64,000 bases of DNA from contig CM072523.1 of NCBI GenBank assembly GCA_036898135.1, positions 35,710,863 to 35,774,862 on the forward strand. The letters are read 5' to 3'. Below are positions 29,667-40,972 of the stretch, piece after piece; the first letter of the stretch is position 1, and each line of letters opens with the position of its first letter. The stretch comes from Oncomelania hupensis. Lineage: Eukaryota; Mollusca; Gastropoda; Littorinimorpha; Pomatiopsidae. The notes under the pieces are model-generated. The model was not told where the DNA came from. It did not search any database and saw nothing but the letters and a program-made list of their open reading frames with translations. Both the position numbers and the translations under genes were made by a program.

Positions 29667-30490
29667 TGTTACACGTTATTTATCAATAGTCGATTCAGCC
29701 TCTATGCCTGAATCTTGATATGTGTATCTTGAATTCGTTTATCCACGCAGCAATAAGGCAGGAGTCGTCGTATAAAGTTTTCCAACTTTATTCAGCAAAC
29801 ATCAACAACTGCATACAAGATCGCTTTCCGAAAATCACTACGAAAATCACTTTTCAAGCATACTTATGTAGCCTCTCTGCAATAGATAAAAAAAATTCAT
29901 GCGAAGTGGAGGTCGTGTTAGGGATCAACGACTACAAGGTGAAGGTCGGACAACATTCAAAGATATACAACGCCAATCCCCTTAAGCTATACGTGGAAAG
30001 ACCACCAGTGACTGTACACGCAGCAACAGCAGCTGAGATTGACGACAACTTTGACAGCGAAGAACTTGGAGACTTCCACAGCAAAAAATGCATCGATGAT
30101 GTCAAGCCTGACGGAGGGTCAAAAGATGGAGCTCAAAGACCTTATGGGCCAGTTTCCACATAGTTTCTGTGATATCCCAGGTTCTACGACATTGGTCGAA
30201 CACATTATTTAAGATATTCCCGTTCGATCCAAACCCTTCCCGATCCATTTCAAGGCCCGCGAATCCTTGAAGAACGACATCGATGAGATGCTGAAGATCG
30301 ACATCATCGGGGAGTCCAGTTCCCCCTACGCGTCCCCTGTCGTGGTCGTGAAGGAGAAGGACGGGAGCAACGGAGTATGCATCGACTACAAGAAGGTTAA
30401 CAAGATCACCGTCTTCGACCCTGAACCGATGCCTATAGCAGCAGACATGTTCCGTCAATTATCGGGGAGCAAAGTGATTTTAGACAATAA
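29667..30490. mobile_element. Gypsy LTR and pol fragments in opposite orientations
   Basis: 29,667-29,890 resembles the LTR of the element at 40,090 (TTCGTTTATCCACGCAGC, AAAGTTTTCCAACTTTATTC), oriented so that coding would be on the minus strand. But 29,910-30,470 carries pol on the plus strand: GINDYKVKVGQHSKIYNAN (post-integrase region) and, after a frameshift, SSPYASPVVVVKEKDGSNG and DYKKVNKITVFDPEPMP (start of RT). So LTR and interior are inverted relative to each other, a rearranged relic. It keeps an RT segment that the 40,090 element has lost. Confidence 0.75.
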
Positions 30491-30499
30491 AATAAAATA

Positions 30500-30571
30500 A
30501 CGAATAAATAAAATAACGAATAAATAAAATGGGAAATAACTGGAGAAGAGGATGATGATAAATAGAACAAA

Positions 30572-30614
<43 letters not shown>

Positions 30615-30631
30615 AATAAATAAATAAATAA
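30500..30631. repeat. (AAAT)n microsatellite
   Basis: AAATA/AAAT repeats directly at the broken end of the Gypsy fragment. Confidence 0.9.
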
Positions 30632-31666
30632 GTGTCCTTACCTGCAGTTAATAGAGGAGAGACCTTATTAAGAAACAGGAGCAGGAAAGTCAGCGCCCTT
30701 ACTGTTGTAAACATTCTTGCTGTAGAAATATTGTCCATCACTGTTCCAGTCTTATTGTGATTGTCCTCTTTGACAACGTGCGAGCTTTATTACTTCACGG
30801 AGAAACAGTGCAGCGAACGAATATTTAGCTTAAGTACCTTTTTTTCTCTGCCCTCGTAAGTTCTATAATTAAATTATGTCTTTAGTTCAATCCCCCTCCT
30901 TCCTTCCCCACAAAACACTCTTGTGTGGTAATCCGGAGCTCTTTCTTTTAACTCGCCTGTCTCAGGTTGGTGCATGGGTAGAAGTGGCTAGTTCTCGGAC
31001 GCAAGTGTGAGCCCTTTCAAGGCAAGACAAGGCATGGCTTTCATGGAACTGGGACGGACTTATAAAAAAAAAACAAACTAATCTTCTGTGTAATACCTGA
31101 ATCTGCACCAGTGGTAGCGTAATGCGGAGTGCATTCAATGCCGCGCCACAGAAATGAAGGGGAACTCCCGTCTCTTATCTGGCCTTGCGCAAGGTGAGGT
31201 CAAAATCGAACATCTCCTGCGCGTACCCGTGTTTCAGTCTAGATTACCTGCAGCCTTACGCACTCAATTTGTCCCCTTCTATTTATTCACAACTTTCCGG
31301 CACCTCTCATAAAAACTCGTGGGTATCACCATTATAAATTAAAACGAGGTTCGCATGAAACCAAGTTCCGGTATGGCTTGTTTTGCTTTTATCAAAGCTT
31401 GATGCGTGACTTTTAAATATGGCAAATTGCCGAAAACGACGATTGTTAGAGCCAGAAAACGAGTGGGATAAGTATAAAAACGGTGGAGGAAGTACATGCT
31501 CAGTGAAAGGATGCAAAAAAACAATCGTAGAGGCCTGTATTTGTGGCGACTTCGGAGGTGCGTCGATCATCAACAGAAAGTGAAACAGGACCTGAAGACT
31601 CTTGTAGTTTTCCATAGCTTCGCCGTCGCAACCTTCACAAAACACGAAGTAGCTGACTGTGTTAGG
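30632..31666. other. No firm gene
   Basis: About 1 kb with no recognisable family. A short open frame at 31,419-31,583 (+, 54 codons, starting MANCRKRRLLEPENEWDKY) contains C-x-x-x-x-C and A-C-x-C-G-D motifs that could be a zinc-binding relic, but I cannot place it. Confidence 0.4.
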
Positions 31667-31669
31667 CTA

Positions 31670-31876
31670 GCGTTGTGGCCAAGTGGGCTAAGGCGGGACT
31701 AACTTGCCTTGTCCACAAGCCACCAATGTCGCCTGACAGGTGTGGGTTCGAGCCAGCATCTGGGGGTTATGTTTTTCCGAATATTTTTCAAAAATTCACA
31801 AATAATGTTAGGTAGGTGAGGTTTAGGCGCGCCACTGGCGATAGAAAGGTATAATAAACTGCAGCAAAAAAAAAAA
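31670..31876 (+). repeat. tRNA-derived SINE
   Basis: The 5' part looks like a Leu/Ser-type tRNA: A box TGGCCAAGTGGGCTAAGGCG and B box GGTTCGAGCC, about 55 bp apart. A non-tRNA body follows and the element ends in an A-rich tail (about 31,865-31,877). It is not a functional tRNA gene: the acceptor stem does not close. Confidence 0.7.
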
Positions 31877-31899
31877 ACAATATGTGAGGGTACGATACT

Positions 31900-33110
31900 G
31901 GTGGCCAGTGACACATGTTATTATTCTTGAATATTTGGAAATAACTCACTAAAACACGCGGAGAAAGAAACCGGAAGTATGTTTCATTGAGGGGATTCCC
32001 GTTGGTGCATAGGATAGCAGAAAAGTGTGAATAATAAAATGGTTGTGTGTTATTTACTGCTGCGCTATCGAGGATGCGCTATATAAGCCCTCAACTAGAG
32101 CAATGCCTCTCAAATAGTGGTGTTTCACCCGTCCCCTATACGCTTAATGTGTCCGGGGACGTAAATTTACTCAAAAAAAAAGCCTCTGTCATCCGTGGTA
32201 TGTACCGCATTCAATGCCACTTCAAATATAAGAAGGGGGTACACGCTCTCTTCCCCAATCTTGCGCAAATGGAAGTGAAACCGGGATATTTGGATAAGAG
32301 GCTATTTCCAAGAAAGTTTTTATCTTCAAATGTCGTCGGTGCACACATTCCAAATCATTAATAAGAGCGTTGTATTTTTGGACGTAGTTCAGTTCAGTGG
32401 GTAGATTAACGTCTCCGGACAAATGTCTTTTAAATAGTTCACCAAGATGGCAAGCCATTAAAACGTACTTCCAGACACTTGCACACATAGCCGGAAGAAA
32501 AATAAAAAAAACAATTTCAAAAGTGTTAATTTTCGTGTCGGTGTGGTAAACTCAGCTTTATTCAAATGAAGCAAAAGAAAAAGGTGGAATGATAGGCCAC
32601 TAACTGAACAATCTGCAAGCTAAAATTTTTTTTATCGAAACCGGCGGTGTTGGGGAGGAGAGGAGGGGGAGTGGGGCTGTTTTTCGGATCCGGCGGCCTT
32701 GATGGATGAGCGTGATCGGCAAACGCGTGTCAAGATCTTATAACCTTTTGTTTTTTAATTGACTGTCCCCCGGACACAGCATATAGGGGACGATCTTAGA
32801 ACTTGTTTCGGCTGGTCCTGTGGGGCAGGATTGCAGCTTACAATGGACACCTTTCGAGGTAAGCTTACTCCGCAGGGCGCGAAATTAACTTTTTTCTTTG
32901 AGGGTAAACAGGACCCTTAACTTTTAAAAAGTGAGGGTCCTGTCTGAAATGTGAGGGTCCTAATACATAATAAAAAATCGCACATAAAAAAAAAATTCAA
33001 ACACATTTTAATAAAACAGAACTTTAATTCCCTCTTTTTATTCATTAACAACGGATATGTTTAAATAAGTACTGGTACTCTATCTGAGTCCAAAATTTTT
33101 AATTCGAAAA
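31900..33110. other. No gene recognised; possible transposon relics
   Basis: Contains CTCTCAAATAGTGGTG near 32,106 and AGGGCGCGAAATTAAC near 32,875, both reminiscent of hAT-type termini, but no matching opposite ends were found. Duplicated GTGAGGGTCCT motifs lie at about 32,930-32,960. Confidence 0.35.
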
Positions 33111-33112
33111 AT

Positions 33113-33118
<6 letters not shown>

Positions 33119-33148
<30 letters not shown>
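33119..33148. repeat. (CT)n at a LINE 3' end
   Basis: Short CT repeat directly abutting a (TCAAG)n tail. Confidence 0.85.
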
Positions 33149-33153
<5 letters not shown>

Positions 33154-33830
33154 CAAGTCAAGTCAAGTCAAAAGCGCTTTATTCCATAAAACCCCTTGGG
33201 GCACGTGGATACAACGAAAATAAATAAAAATAAACATACATGTAAAATAACCATAAAAATCATAAAATACAATATAAAATGCATATGTACATATATTACA
33301 AAAATAAAAGTTAATCTTTCACACTCGCGTTCTAAGAGACATAATAAACATTTACAAAATACACATTCATTATTATCACACAACACAAGCATACTACATA
33401 AAACTTATGTCCACACAGACTGATCACAAATCGCACGCACTCTCTCGCAAGATTGGGTGATAAAGAAGGGAAGAAGGGAGGGGGTACACACTGGTATTTA
33501 GTATTCATATTGTCATTATTGAAAAAAAATCTCTATTATTACTATCATTAATATTACAAATCATTATATTACGTTCTAAAGCTATCCATTATTATTTTCA
33601 TAAACCTAGCCAGTTTCAGCAAAATAGTCTTATTTTTCGTTGAAAATAAATTAGAAAATTTAATAGCTTGGGTCGCACATAGAAAAACCTTTTAAGCAGC
33701 TCATTTCTATCATCGTCGTAATGTGGACATATAAAAATAAAATGAAATTCATCTCCTAACTCATTAAAAGTACATTTATTACATATTCTGTCACATCTCT
33801 GGATTCCAAGAAACCGTCCCCTTTGCATTG
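33149..33830 (-). pseudogene. LINE 3' end with C-terminal zinc-knuckle region
   Basis: The minus strand encodes RCDRICNKCTFNELGDEFHF followed by IFICPHYDDDRNELL, the C-x-x-C...H...C knuckle of LINE C-terminal domains (zf-RVT type). It continues to a 3' end GGAATAAAGCGCTTTTGACT with repeated TTGAC units. RT catalytic motifs are absent: a 5'-truncated insertion. Related in layout to the copy at 38,858. Confidence 0.65.
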
Positions 33831-33870
33831 GTAGCTTATGGTTTAAGGTTCTAAATTTTATGACAACAGC

Positions 33871-33872
<2 letters not shown>

Positions 33873-33965
<93 letters not shown>
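33873..33965. repeat. (CT)n microsatellite
   Basis: Uninterrupted CT repeat of about 92 bp. Confidence 0.95.
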
Positions 33966-33967
<2 letters not shown>

Positions 33968-34757
33968 TCTTTTTACTCTTTTTGTATAAAAATGTTTATG
34001 CTACGTTTTGCTTGCTCGTACTGCTTTTGTTTTTTCTTCCTTTCATCGTCGTTTTCTGTCGAGGCAGGTCTTTTTCCAAAAATGGAAAAGTATTTGCTCT
34101 TCTCACTAGCCATTTTCGGGATTCATAGTGAAAGCAGACGCTCGACAGTGAAAATACGAACAGCCCATTGATTGGCCAAAAAGCGTGACTCCGAGCCAAA
34201 TAAAAAAAGACGTACTTAATATTATTCAAGGGTAATAAATCGAGTGACAAATACCTCGCATCCATAGCAACATATAGCGCGAAGGGTACTCGACATCGAT
34301 TTTCGAATATTTATTATTGCCTTCTACTTTTCACTCAAAAATAATTTTTGCATCGAAGATTTTTTTCAGTAAAAATGAATTGATTACTCAACTTTATAAC
34401 GTAGTTGACTTTTTTTTGCGGGTAAATCGGGCACGCTAGAAATGAAAAGAGCGGGTCCGAATCAACATTTCAGGGTAATTCGTCCCGGACTCGCCTTAAT
34501 ATATACACTCACACACACAGATTCATACTGCCGTTACCGCTATGCTATAGAGGATGTACTTTCTTTTCGCTATCGAAGATCTGTTCCTCCTGGTCAATGT
34601 CCAATGTGGTTAATCACAACAGACCCAGTGAACCTTGCTTGTGGCCAGCCCCTGCCCATCCCAATCCCGCTTTTTTTCAACCCAACCCCACTTTTCTAGA
34701 GTTGAGGGGTGCGTGCCTTGCCAGACATCTTATGACCACTATCCATGACTTGGGGGC
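33966..34757. other. No gene recognised
   Basis: Only short frames, none with a recognisable motif. Confidence 0.4.

Positions 34758-34844
<87 letters not shown>
34758..34844. repeat. (CT)n microsatellite
   Basis: Second long CT tract of this region. Confidence 0.95.
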
Positions 34845-34848
<4 letters not shown>

Positions 34849-35094
34849 GGATACGGATTCTCTTTTGCTTGCCGCCAAAAGTGCATACAATTCGGCAGTT
34901 GCGGCCTATTTATAAAATATAATTTACACAAATCGTTCCCCATTGGCCTCTGCGCCTGGTACACTTGGCCCGCTTCCCTCGGCGTCGGTCGGCCCGCCCT
35001 TTCCGTCCTCACTCCCACCCCCTCCCGCCCTCAATTACCCACCTCCTCACTCCTCCTTCCATTTCTTTTTTATACTAGCCCTTCTTCACCCGGT

Positions 35095-35365
35095 TTTCCG
35101 GTGTAACATCGTTAAAGTTCCTGGTGTCTTACTTTAGCTGGGCATTTTGCGCATGCGCAGGTCAAGTCGGGCCGGCTTTTTCACGATGTTCTTAGGCGTC
35201 GTAACCCTAACCTTAAAACCTTAACTCTAACCCTAACCCTAACTAAGACTACGATAGCACTGTGCGCATGCGTCGAATTTTGTAATGCGTCGACTAAACA
35301 GAATGCTCCCAGTCGCTCCTAGCCCAAATAAGATACTAGGAACATTGACGATGTCACACCGGGTT
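35095..35365. mobile_element. MITE with internal telomere-like repeats, copy 1
   Basis: Ends CCGGTGTAACATC and GATGTCACACCGG are inverted repeats. The interior holds CTAACCCTAACCCTAAC (metazoan TTAGGG-type) near 35,229 and a palindromic GCGCATGCG on each side. The whole region is the inverted equivalent of 45,606-45,650 plus 50,250-50,490. Confidence 0.8.
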
Positions 35366-35599
35366 GCAGAACCAGTTTTAAAGTGCTGGGTCATCCTCCT
35401 TTACCCTCGGCACTTGTTAGATAAGACCGTCGTGCCTTGATATATTGCCCAGGTCTGTGTTTGCTTTCCGTTTTTTTTTTAACCCCTTGGGGTCATGAGC
35501 AATCTTGCCACTGTGGATTGTTCTAACCTATAAAGGGAAAAGTGAAAGCCCAACCTGTCTTGACTTTGTAGTCATGACCAATTCACTGCGGCAATAGTA

Positions 35600-35887
35600 C
35601 CCCCGTTGGGGTGCCGGGGGTTTCAGTATAAATAGTATCCCCACTTTCTGGAAATTTAGTGCTTTAAATTCCCACTGTCGCTGTCTTCCTCATTTGCTCT
35701 TTCCCATTCCTGATCTGTCCTATCACTCTGCTATACTATCTTCTTCTTCGCTAGATCAATGACCTACCTTTTTTCTTAAAAACTCTTCCTGGACAAGACT
35801 CCTTGTTTGTGTATGAGGTCTGTTGGATCAGCTTGGGAGTGTTGGACGCTTTCTGCCGGGTGGTCACTAGGGCTTCCTATGATGTTA
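35600..35887 (+). repeat. Family R retroposon, copy 3, left half
   Basis: Starts CCCCCGTTGGGGTGCCGGG and follows the 51,710 copy up to CTTCCTATGATGTTA, where an L2/CR1-like LINE interrupts it. Confidence 0.9.
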
Positions 35888-38074
35888 ATAATAATAATAA
35901 TAATAATAACGGATTTTTATATAGCGGATACTCCAGCCTATGACCAGACTCACCACGCTTTACATAGTCATTACATATAAATACATGCACTCGATGAAAC
36001 ATCACTTTTGCTACAATACACCAAAAGACGGGACAGTAAAGGTACAGACTATTTACACTATGTACATAAATTACAAAAAAGACAAAAATATACTATTTAC
36101 AGCTATGTACACAAATGACAAAAAAGACAGAAAATAGAATAGCAAAAACCTATTCACAGCTATCTATATGCCCGGTTAGGCCCAGGAAGAAAAACAATAT
36201 AAATATTTACAGCCGTTTATACACTTACGGATCAGACATAGACAAAAGATGAGAGAATGGCAGCGGGATACAAATCAATCTGAATAATGCAGTTTGAAGA
36301 GGTGGGTTTTGAGGGCCTTTTTGAATGCTTGTGTTGATTGTATGTTGCGGATATGGGAGGGAAGGGAATTCCACTGCTTAGGTGCAGAGTAAGCGAATGC
36401 ATGTTGGCCGTATGTCTTAGTGCGGGTGACGGGAACCTTGAGTGTGCGAGTGTCAGCAGAAGATCTTAAAGTGCGTGAAGGGGAGTAGACAGACAGTAGA
36501 TCAGCAAAGTAGGAAGGACAAGAATCTGTGAAGAGGTTGTGACAGAGAACAGAGAGTTTGTACTCTATGCGTGCTTGCACAGGAAGCCAGTGAAGGGAAT
36601 ATAGTAGAGGTGTGATGTGATCGCGTTTCTTAGCTCGGAATACTAGTCTAGCTGCTGAGTTCTGAACCTTTTGTAGTTTGTTAATGATGTGTTTCGGGGA
36701 TCCAGCAAGGAGAGAGTTGCAATAGTCAAGACGAGAAAGGACGAGAGCGCAGACTAGGGTTTTGGTGGCGGGGACTGTAAGATAGTGGCGAAAGGAGCTG
36801 ATTTGGCGTATGGCCGTGTATGCAGAGCGACAGACGTTGGAGATGTGGTTGTTGAGGGACAGGTCATCGGAGAGAATGTAGCCGAGATTTCTTGCTGAGG
36901 ATGAGAACTGAATGTTTGTTGTCCCTACTGTAAGCGATGTTGGGAGGGGCGAGAGTGAGGAGGAGGTGTTGTGCTTGTGAATGAGGAGGGCTTCGGTTTT
37001 ATCGTCATTAAGCTTAAGCTTGTTGAGTGTCATCCATGACTTGATGTCTGTGATGCAGTTCTCCAAAGTCTGAACAGTGGAATTAATGAGAGAGGGGGCG
37101 GTGGATTTATACAGTTGTGTGTCGTCTGCAAATGACTGACTCTCAACAGCATGCTTTCTAAGCAGGAGAAGCAGTGGCTTGGTGTACAGAGTGAAAAACA
37201 CATGCCCTAAAATGGAACCCTGAGGCACGCCGCACACCAAGTCTGCTGTGCTGGAGAAACAGCCATCGACAGTGACTGCTTGTGATCTGTCGGAAAGATA
37301 TGAGTGGAACCAAGCCAGGACCGAGCCAGATATTCCAAAGTAGTGTTGAAGAGTGTTAAAGAGAATGTGATGGTCGACTGTGTCAAAGGCGGCTGAGAGG
37401 TCTAATAAGGTGAGAACGGAGACGTTACCATTATCTAAGGCAAGCAACAGATCATTGGTTACATTTAGGAGGGCTGTCTCAATGCTGTGGAAGGGTCGGT
37501 AGGCAGACTGGTTGGGGCAAAGTAAAGCGTTATCATATAGGTAGGCAAACAGTTGTTTGAGAACAATTTTTTCTATGACTTTGGACAGGAAGGAGAGGTT
37601 TGAAACAGGTCTATAGTTCTTTAGATTATTTTTGTCTAAACTTGGCTTTTTAAGGAGGGGTTTGATGACAGCCGCTTTGAGCACAGACGGAACAACACCA
37701 GAGGACAGACTCTCGTTGATAATGTGGGTAATGGTCGGGAGTAGAGGGTCAAGATTCTCTATCAACATGGGGGTAGGAATGGGGTCGAGAGAGCAAGATG
37801 TTGGTTTTGAGCTTAAGATGACTTTCTTGACTTCTTGCTCTGTTATTGGTTGAAAAACTTCCATCTTTGCGGTGGTGAGGGAAGGTGAGAATGGGTTAAT
37901 GAGTGGGATCTCATGGCTATCAAGAGCGGCCCTTATGTCAGCCACTTTCTGTGTGAAATAATTACAAAATACATCTGGGAGCTGACATGCTGGATGTGTG
38001 GATGGGAGTGATGTTGCATTGCTCTTACCCCTTACCTGATTGCAAATGTCAAACAACTGTTTACAAGTTTCGCT
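35888..38074 (-). mobile_element. L2/CR1-like LINE, 5' truncated, long open RT frame
   Basis: One uninterrupted minus-strand frame (38,056-36,275, 593 codons) encodes reverse transcriptase: NYRPVSNLSFLSKVIEKIV (147-165), motif A LLDLSAAFDTVDHHIL (217-232), motif B GVPQGSILG (276-284), catalytic SFADDTQLY (308-316), thumb region ALVLSRLDYCNSLL and C-terminal KTYGQHAFAYSAPKQWNSLP. No apurinic endonuclease domain: 5' truncated. The first ATG is incidental. The 3' untranslated part ends TATAAAAATCCG followed by (TTA)n at 35,888-35,910. It lies inside a family R copy with ATGTTA repeated at both edges (35,882-35,887 and 38,075-38,080). An open frame of this length suggests recent insertion. Confidence 0.93.
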
Positions 38075-38350
38075 ATGTTATTATTTAGCAATATAGGCAT
38101 TTTATATGTATATGTTTTGTTGATAATTTATAATGATGTTTGTATTCTATTTTGTTTTTGTAACCGGGGGTTCGAGTAGTTGGGGTAAAGCCTCAGCCGT
38201 CCCCTGCGTGGGATGTCTTTATTGTAAAGTGACTGGCCGGTGGAGGGCATTCAATTTTTCCACTAGGGTTGTTTCAGCAGATCTTTTATGCGGATCGGGG
38301 GTTGTCCGGTCCTGATTTGGCTCGGAAGAGTCCGCTGGACCTAAAGCAAC
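38075..38350 (+). repeat. Family R retroposon, copy 3, right half
   Basis: Resumes with ATGTTATTATTTAGCAAT and runs to GAGTCCGCTGGACCTAAAG, completing the copy begun at 35,600. Confidence 0.9.
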
Positions 38351-38689
38351 AATCAATCAATTAAAAAAAATCTTTTTTTTTAATTCATATAACCTTATTG
38401 TATTCCTGTTTACCTGCGGTGTGGCCTCGTCATTCCCAAATGACACGTTTTAAATTTCCTTATGGAACATTTTATCCTCGTGGCCCTGGATAGGTTTTTA
38501 CTCCTTTTTATCCTTCTTGGCATCTACCTTAATTTTACATTATTTAGCCTACAATTCAAATTTTTATATGTTTACAGTCCCCTATATGCTCTGTGCCGGG
38601 GATTCAAAACCTTACTTACTATTTCTGCTCCTGTAACTCCCGTAAATGCGTTATAGCGAAATAAAGTAACATGTTTAGAGAAACATTCC

Positions 38690-38771
38690 CCCTCCCTCTC
38701 CCTCTCCCTCTCTCCTCTGTCTGTCTTTCTGTCTGTCTGTCTGTCTCTGTCTGTCTGTCTGCCTGTCTCTC

Positions 38772-38815
<44 letters not shown>
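38690..38815. repeat. CT-rich microsatellite with (CTGT)n
   Basis: Mixed (CCCTCT)n, (CTGT)n and (CT)n tract. Confidence 0.9.
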
Positions 38816-38857
38816 ACTATTAATTCATGTGTTAATTGCATCCGTTATTGGTTTAAG

Positions 38858-39593
38858 TTGTTGCAGATGGATAATAGTAGACTTCCAAATAAAGCCTATT
38901 TGATGTTATATAATCTAGATAGTAAAGGAAAAATAAATTGGGTATCAAATGTGCGTTTATTTTTGCTACAGAACGGTTTTGGTGATGTATGGTATAATCA
39001 AGGTGTTGGCAACGTGAATGTTTTTATACGTGTGTTGAGAGAACGATTGATTGATTGTAGATGGCAAAATTGGAATGAACATGTAAGTGAAAGTGATCGC
39101 TTTAGTATGTACATTAGATTTTGTACTTCCACATATTGTGTTCCTAGATATTTGCAACTTGGTTTAGATAAATATTTAACATTATTTTATTATGACAAAA
39201 TTTAGGTTTGGTATATCTGATTTATTCGTGCACTTTTATAGGTACAGGCATCATACACCAAATAATCTTCTATGTCCTTTGTGTAAAACAGCGGAAGATA
39301 ATGAATTACACTTTGTATTTTGTTGCCCAAATCTGGATGATTTAAGAAAAGAATTTATTCCAGCTAAATACTATAGAGCACCAAGCGCTTTTCATCTGTC
39401 TTTACTGTTCACTACTACTAATGACGTTGTTGTACGAAAATTATGCTTTTTTATATACAAAGCCTTTAAATTACGTGAAATTGTCAGGTCTTGATGTTTT
39501 GATGCCTTCTTTCCGCTCATTAATTTGTTGATTTGTTTGTATTTGTTTACACACCCCTTCCAAGAGGGGCTATGGCCTTATATGGAATAAACT
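38858..39593 (+). pseudogene. LINE 3' part with C-terminal zinc-knuckle region
   Basis: Two overlapping plus-strand frames (38,858-39,205 and 39,192-39,494) encode the end of a LINE ORF2: NRLPNKAY-like (here DNSRLPNKAYLMLY), WQNWNEHVSESDRFSMYIRF, then HTPNNLLCPLCKTAEDNELH and FVFCCPNLDDLRKEF, a C-x-x-C...H...C knuckle. A frameshift at about 39,195 separates them. The 3' end is GGAATAAACTCGTTCGTTCG with (GTTC)n leading into a CT tract. RT is missing: 5' truncated. Confidence 0.75.
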
Positions 39594-39611
39594 CGTTCGT
39601 TCGTTCGTTCG

Positions 39612-39693
<82 letters not shown>
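39594..39693. repeat. (GTTC)n and (CT)n tail tract
   Basis: GTTCGTTC units of the LINE tail merge into a long (CT)n. This suggests that microsatellites here grow from LINE tails. Confidence 0.9.
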
Positions 39694-39702
<9 letters not shown>

Positions 39703-40089
39703 GAAACTCTCTATTTAATCTGCTGTGTTTTCGCTCCTTAAATACTTTTGTTAGCCTACTTGTCTTTCTTACAGGAATATGAAAGTCCTCAATCAAAGGG
39801 ACCCATTTGGATCGCGCCCCCTCGCCAGACCCTTTTCTCATTCGCATTGATTGTCGCCCCACTGCAAAAATAAGTTACAACAAACCATAACTCTTTTGAA
39901 AGTATAGTTTGTTTTTAATCAATCAGTTCCGTAGTTTTGTGGCCTAGCCACCGTTCTTCCGCTAAAAATAGCATCTACGTGCAGAAACCAATAATACAGT
40001 TTTTCGGCACGGGCTTTCGTTTTGATTATAACAGACGCTATCATATACAAGGCATAAAAGACGCACTCTTGAAAGCGTATGATTCATTC

Positions 40090-40721
40090 TGTTACACTCG
40101 GTTTGATGTTGGTGTTTTCTATCAGTATCTGATTCAGCCCCAATGCTGAATTCCTGATAGGGTGTAACTCAGATTCGTTTATCCACGCAGCCTGCTCAAG
40201 CAGCATACAAGTCACAAAGTCGACGTATGAAGTTTTCCACTTTTATTCAGCACACATCAACAACTGCATACAATCGCTCAATCGTCTTTCCACTCTCAAA
40301 TTTACTTTCTAAATCACTATCAACAACAACACTCTCTTATTTTTGAAACAGCGCGGCACTTAAATAGTCTCTTGATACTCCCGAATAACCTGGATCAATC
40401 TCGTTTGACGCAATTTAACCAGTCGCTTCTAACTTCGTCATTACTGTCTTACGTCATACATATTTTCTTCTCCTTCCGGAACGTCCTCTTGCTTCGACAT
40501 GTATCGGGAAATTTCTATCGAGAGTAAACACGCAGATCCAGAAAATTCTACAGTAATATCGACTAACGCAAATCATCAACGTTATACAAAGCCTCTCCTA
40601 ACAACAATGCAAACTCAAATCAAAGGTAAATAAACTCCATCATTGAATACTTTGCAAAACGAAACGATTAGATCTATCGTGCGCGCTTCCGACGTACTAC
40701 CATTCGCGTTTCAACGTAACA
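40090..40721 (-). repeat. 3' LTR of the Gmr1-like element
   Basis: 632 bp. It differs from the other LTR by a few substitutions and by two stretches present only here: a short one near 40,305 and about 50 bp near 40,660-40,711. Confidence 0.93.
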
Positions 40722-40972
40722 TAACCCCCCACTCAAGAAGAAATTTACCCAATTTCTTTCAATAACGTTGAAACGTAATGCACAAACAAAGTTCAGAATT
40801 AAAACTTATTTCAGCCTGTCTGAACACTATCAATGTTCTCAGCTCATTCACACAAAGTTTCTCATCGGCAAGTCTTTCTGGATACTGTCAATGTTCACAG
40901 TTCATTCACACAGAGTCAATGTTTCTCATTTTCAAGTCTGTCATTACCAATATTCTTAGTTCGTCCACACAG

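Noticed and set aside
31307..31645. Minus-strand 112-codon frame as a gene
   Set aside because: No recognisable domain, no splice or promoter support, overlaps a plus-strand frame of similar quality.
31670..31760. Functional tRNA gene (Leu/Ser type)
   Set aside because: A and B boxes are present but the acceptor stem does not pair and an A-tail follows; it fits a SINE.
32047..32490. Overlapping ~100-codon frames on both strands
   Set aside because: No family recognised; region resembles decayed transposon sequence.
35220..35250. AACCCT repeats as a chromosome end or former telomere
   Set aside because: Only about three units, inside a MITE with inverted ends that occurs a second time at 50,340-50,390.
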